64,000 nucleotides of DNA from Megalopta genalis (lineage: Eukaryota; Arthropoda; Insecta; Hymenoptera; Halictidae): contig NC_135015.1 in assembly GCF_051020955.1 (NCBI RefSeq), positions 10,613,616 to 10,677,615 on the forward strand. The letters run 5' to 3'. Shown in pieces: positions 59,153 through 64,000 of the stretch. Under the pieces are notes generated by a model. That model saw only the letters and a program-made list of their open reading frames with translations, was not told where the DNA came from and made no database searches. The first letter of the stretch is position 1, and each line of letters begins with the position of its first letter. The translations under genes and the position numbers were made by a program.

Positions 59153-62100
59153 ATCTACAGGAATTATGGCCTTGTCTAGCGAGCACGTGCGAAAGCTGCT
59201 CACAGAAAATTCATGTGACTAGGGATTGACACTCTCCGTCAAGAAATTACCCGTGAAAAATCGGTCGAGCTTCGTGCAGCTAACCGTGCTTCTTGAGGAT
59301 AGAAAATGGAAGAGAATTGTTGTACTATCGTGTCGTACGAGGATTAATCGATTTGTGTGCTCACTGATAAATTAACTATTTTCCTTAACCCACGCCTTCA
59401 AACAGAATAGAAAGCAAGCATGAGGTGACGATACTAGGAGGATTAAACGAATTTTCCGTCAAATTCTACGGTCCACGAGGCAGTGAGTATTACGCTTGTT
59501 TATATAATGTTTTAGAATTAGCATTGTAAGTTTGCTTACCGGTTAATAGAATAAGTAGAGTGATGGTACTAAATGCGAGACCTCGTAATATTTTCTTAAA
59601 TGAGTGCTGCGATATTGTCGCAGTGTTTATAACTATTAGACCGAACGATTATCATTCGCGTGAACACGAATTGTGTAATACCTCGTTGAATTTGTTTTTT
59701 TCTCATCGCTGGTTCTTCTAATTACTTTAAACGAAAATTTATGTAACGTTGAAAGCAGATTGTTCGATGCCGAGCCACGAATGAGTGAAATATAAAACGG
59801 TAGCTTATTAAAATCATTATACGAAGAAATTTTGTATTCGGTTACGTTGACGGTTGACGCAGAGAATTTTTGAAAACCATCAATTTTACAATTGTTTATA
59901 TGTATTATTTCTATTTTCATAGTAGACAATAGTCTAAGAAATGAATACTTTTCATAAAGATTTTTCATGAAATGCAAATGGAGTTTCATATTCGGCTACC
60001 GTTGCTCTACATTCAGATTAAGATTTACATTATAATACGTATTTGTTAACCAGTGGATCGATATGTCGCAAATGCTACGAGGACGAGTCAATAATTATTC
60101 TCACTGCAATTACGAAGTTTGCTGTGATAACAACAATGTTTGTCGTCGTGCAGTGTTCTCTATAGTATCAGGAAAAGATGATTTTCATTGAAAGACGAGC
60201 CAAAAATGTTCTTCCGTAGAGTTTCAACTGCGTGGATGCAGCACGCAGTAGTCCTTGGCATTTGCTTCGAATTGCAAGCTTCAACTTGTCGAATCGCATC
60301 CCACTGTAACGAGCATTGTGGACTACAAAGTTCCACTTCTAATAATAACGAGACCTTAAGATGTCGTTAACGCGCTGCTGACCAAGAACTGCGAAAAGAG
60401 ACATTTTTTTCTGAAGCTGTGAATAAGATTGCGTTACTATGATCACTAGACTATGGATGTATATGCGTCTACGGCAGATATACGTAGGTGAAATAGAAAT
60501 ATTTGAAGACACTAGATAAATTTAAGAATATTGTACTACTATCGACTTATTAAAACTATTAAAAGAGGAAATTAATTTTTGTTTAATCTTTGATTCGTAC
60601 AATTGGCTGAGAACTCTTTTATTTTGCATAAAGATCCGCAGTCTAAATAATCACCGTATTATTATCGCAGCAAATTGTGTCTAATTACTGAATCGCTTTC
60701 GTTTGCCGGTAAATTGTCTCCGAATTTGGAGATTCGATGATTTAGATTTAGGAGAACCTGTGCGATCACGATATGTTAAAAAGCTATCATCTAGTAACAA
60801 AATTAAAAAAAAAACAAATTGTAACGATTGTGATCATCCACTGGTTAACCAACATCTCTTCGAAAGCTGCAAAAATGAAATGTTTTTATCAATCAGTTCG
60901 TTGGATGCAATTTTTCGAACACAAGAAACACGATGTTTATGTTTGAAATTGTTTAACGGAGAAAATCGTTAGAGAAGATCCGAGACGAAACTGGAGCATT
61001 TTCCAGAAATAATAAACTCCTTGAACAAGTACAGCATAATATAGATGGCTAAACAATAGGAACTACAATGAAACGAAACAGCACTCCCTTTCAGCGTAGA
61101 AAAGGATCCAACAATAAGAACGAAAGAAAGTTACTTTTCCAAAGTCGTTTTAAGATTTCTCCGGGCTATGCTTCCGTCGTTTGTCCGTCAGAACGTACAA
61201 AGAGACACGAACTAGTAGTTTATCTCTACCTTATCTCGTCTCAATTATACATTCCTCGGCAATTATCCGAAGGTAATAAAATTGCTATTTGTTCCATTAT
61301 ATGTAGAATCTTCGAGTTCCCTTGAATTACCTGCAACTTCTTTTATTTTCAATATCTTATCCTGATACGTATCAGGTATCTCCCCCTCTGCAGAGTGGTC
61401 ACTGAATGACTGAATGATACAAAACAAAAATAACAAACGCAAACGCATGTGTTTCCTTAATCTTTTATTATTTTATTTGGAAATATAATTAATGGATTAA
61501 ATCACACACATTAAAATGTTGTCGGCATTTTCTCCGAGGAATAGAGAATTTTTCACGGGAATAGAGAAATTCAATGAGTTTTACTCGTTGTTGGACATCA
61601 TAGCCATTTTAATCTCCAATGGATGCTCTATAACCTATGAAAAAAGATAATAAAGAAGATCGAAAATGAACAAGTTATGACTGTTTCAGTGCCTTCAGTT
61701 TTTCAGATTAGCTTAAACAGCAATTTATTAAAACATTTGAAATTTGCACGGATAGCCATCATCGTGGATATATCGGCCTCGAGATATAATATACCGCGAT
61801 CCTAGATATTTTTTTGTATTATCTTATCAAATACTTGGTTTTTACGCATCGAGTCGTATATTTGTTACTTGTTACTGTCGGTCGTCCACTGCAAAAATGC
61901 TGATAAAATATGGCGCGCGAGCGATAAAACTTCCGAAAAAATAGCCACGTTTCCTCGCTTCTGTTTTAATCATTTCGCATAGCAGAGAAGGTCTTGGAGG
62001 GTTGCACGTGCAATTTTTCAGCAACAGTTCGTTCTATGCTTCACAATGTGCGTCATTGTTTCTACGGAAAAAAAGCGATTTTTGCTCTGCGTATAAAATT

Positions 62101-62731
62101 TTTTGTTAAAGCCATTGTGCGACGCGACAAAGGTTGGAAAAGGATTGTATATTCAATTAAACGCATAGTATCCAAGTATGTAAACAATGTATAGCTTCAT
62201 CCCTAGCGCGAAACCTGGAGACCTTCGATATTTCGCGGTGTGCGTCGTGAAATGAAGTCCGTGTAGTATGTCAAACCATCGGCTGTGCACAGTGTGACGC
62301 AAAAAAAGTAGGCCACTCGGAAAATGTTCCATAAATACGCGTTGTTTTTGCAACGTTTTATCTCCTTGCGGCTCCGCGAATATCTCCGCGAATTGCTTCG
62401 AAATGGGAAGCTCTCATGTACGGTGTAATTAAGAATTTCGCCTGGCTATTCGAAACGTTAAGCGAAATGCTCTCACTTCCCAGGCACTTGATTTTCTCAT
62501 TTAATACACCGAACTGCTGCGCATAAAGATCACTCGCGTTCAGCTTTGAACGACGACGGGAGGGGTCGTTCGAGACCCAGAAGAGTTTCCTCAAGTATCA
62601 GATGATTAATTGCTCCGCCGCTATTTATCCGACTGCTTCATGTATTACCCTATTCAAACAATTAGCAGATAACAGCCTAATTGAGGAGTCTTGAGAACTT
62701 GGCCACTTAAAAGATCCGAGGATTATGTAAT
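59153..62731. other. Gene-free region between two hAT-like elements
   Basis: No coding exon recognised; frames of 60-117 codons lack domains. Holds one further copy of the dispersed motif at about 60617-60653. Confidence 0.45.
60617..60653 (+). repeat. Copy of the CCGCAGTCTAAT dispersed motif
   Basis: Reads TTTTATTTTGCATAAAGATC then CGCAGTCTAAATAATC, the fullest copy, which I use as the reference form. Confidence 0.75.
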
Positions 62732-63402
62732 CAGAGGTCATTCGAAACCAGAATTGAGCATTATTCGAATTGTTTCGGATAAATATTTATCTAAGATGGA
62801 GTAATTTATTCGAAAAACGATTATTCATATTCGAAGGTAATCACATTTGTTCATATAAATCTATTGAAATCTATTATTCGAATAGAGACCGTAAGATTAT
62901 TCGAATAATAATTGTTGACTGCTTTTTATTTTTACGGAATTTCATAAGAATTTATTTACACGAAACATTCAGAATCAATTCAATTTCAACTATTTACTTG
63001 CGGAATTATAAAGTTGCCGATGTCTTCGTCTGCACTCGTAGAAAGATTATTTCGTTATGCATTAATGATCGATCCGTCCAAACGCAACGAACTTTTCGAT
63101 GCAACATTCGAAAAAAGGAATACGAAATAAATAAATCGATAAACTATTTAAAAAAAACACTTCATACTTTCCATTTCCAATCAAATAGATTATTTTCTGT
63201 ATAAATTCCTGTACGCATAAACTCTTATCCGCGTGAATTGAAATAAGATGAATGAAATAAGATTTCTATAAAATGTAATTCGGATAAATTTTTATCTGGA
63301 TAAACTTTTATTCGATTGGATCATTCGATAGTGTCGAATAAAATTTTCTTCGTTAGTCTTTATCTCTTATCCGTGATCCGAATAAAATTTTGCCGATCTC
63401 TG
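62732..63402. mobile_element. Second hAT-like non-autonomous element, 671 bp
   Basis: Left end CAGAGGTCATTCGAAACC; right end in reverse complement CAGAGATCGGCAAAATTTTA. Flanking 8-mers TATGTAAT (62724-62731) and ATTGAAAT (63403-63410) match at 5 of 8. The interior is built of ATTCGAATAA and GGATAAATATTTATCC-like palindromic words. The 144-codon frame inside (62770-63204) is rich in Ile/Arg/Tyr from these words and is not taken as a gene. Ends are less alike than in the first element, so it is older or partly decayed. Confidence 0.6.
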
Positions 63403-64000
63403 ATTGAAATCTTAGAAACTACGAATACGCCTATTTTTGGCTCTTCGTCTTCCACGGATGGTTGCGCTCCAGCAGCCGGCAATTAGCATTTTCATCTACA
63501 ATTCTTGGGCAGCATCTGTCGGTCCTCGATATCCGCCGGGAATTACGGATTGTTCCAGTTCTTCTGCAAAGGCGTAACCGTTGCGGGATTAACATCGCGT
63601 TAGAAATCGATAAACGATGATTGTCGGGTGTGTATTTTAATGTTCGCATGAAGAACCTCATCTTCGCCGAGCGTTCCACTTTCTCTAGAGCGTGTGCATC
63701 GCATGGTAAAACGTGGCGAACGAAATGCTGATGCTCGCGCATCGGGTTCGATTTTATTGAGTTCCCTCGAATAGGTTTGCACCGTTAACATTCAACCGCG
63801 GTACTCTGGTTCCAGATATTCGGAATCATTTTATGGTCGGCGTGGCGTTAATCGCGGGGAGGGAACGATCGTCTCGCGGATCATCGTTTACACGTACTCA
63901 TTCTGCGTTTCCATCATTTGATATTCCAAGGTCGGCATCCTCTCCACACCGGATATACTTATGCAACGATGTGCGTGTGTTTACGCGTATCTTCGAATCG
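63403..64000. other. Window end, nothing identified
   Basis: Moderately GC-rich DNA with short antisense frames (63431-63791) of no recognisable product. Confidence 0.4.

Noticed and set aside
60364..60390. TTAACGCGCTGCTGACC resembling the piggyBac-like end
   Set aside because: No hairpin after it and no partner end nearby; probably chance.
62770..63204. 144-codon plus-strand open frame
   Set aside because: Lies wholly inside a hAT-like element and is made of its palindromic words (Ile/Arg/Tyr-rich); no family resemblance.
1..64000. CRISPR arrays, rRNA, tRNA genes, LTR retroelements
   Set aside because: Looked for and not seen; a CRISPR array would not be expected in an insect nuclear sequence, and no cloverleaf-like or long-terminal-repeat structure stood out by eye.

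Overview
The window is eukaryotic nuclear DNA from an insect, most likely an aculeate hymenopteran such as a bee. The evidence is AT-rich DNA with short GT-AG introns, an insect-type vitellogenin receptor, two insect-type laccases, a chymotrypsin-like protease, and several families of short DNA transposons. The species cannot be named from the sequence. I assembled every gene model by hand from splice sites. All six close to a whole number of codons, which is the main internal check on the exon coordinates.

Layout. (1) 265-3553 (+): glutathione synthetase, 11 coding exons, 481 aa. (2) 3859-14462 (-): vitellogenin receptor (yolkless/LRP family), 31 coding exons, 1,760 aa, convergent with gene 1. 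(3) 17651-21412 and 23524-28789 (-): two tandem secreted laccase-like multicopper oxidases, 10 coding exons each. Both come to 667 aa, with similar exon order and all copper ligands present. (4) 30247-32418 (+): secreted chymotrypsin-like serine protease, 276 aa, with an unusual hydrophobic C-terminal tail. (5) 32681-34620 (-): TMEM39A-like multipass ER protein, 448 aa. (6) 35504-38341 (+): Wntless (Evi), the Wnt cargo receptor, 545 aa, with a 6-nt microexon and a U12-type intron. It is divergent from gene 5.

From about 38.4 kb to the end (about 25 kb) I find no convincing coding exon. A CpG-dense stretch near 40.5-41.4 kb looks like a promoter or 5' UTR exon, so what follows may be a giant first intron or an intergenic regulatory region. 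It holds mobile-element remains: a short mariner-type foldback MITE, an internally deleted piggyBac-like element that still encodes the two ends of a transposase, a pogo-like MITE, two hAT-like non-autonomous elements, a possible second TTAA element, and an unexplained motif of about 30 bp repeated at least five times.

Functional links. The vitellogenin receptor takes yolk protein into oocytes. Laccases oxidise phenols and catechols in cuticle, gut or secretions. Wntless moves lipidated Wnt to the cell surface. TMEM39A-like proteins act in the early secretory pathway. Glutathione synthetase finishes glutathione synthesis. The only clear functional cluster is the laccase pair; otherwise this is an ordinary stretch of insect chromosome. 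I saw no novel multi-gene system. The most interesting signals are splicing oddities (microexon, U12 and GC-AG introns), a 96-bp palindrome in a receptor intron, the altered endocytosis motif of the receptor, and the TTAA/hAT/unknown-repeat families.
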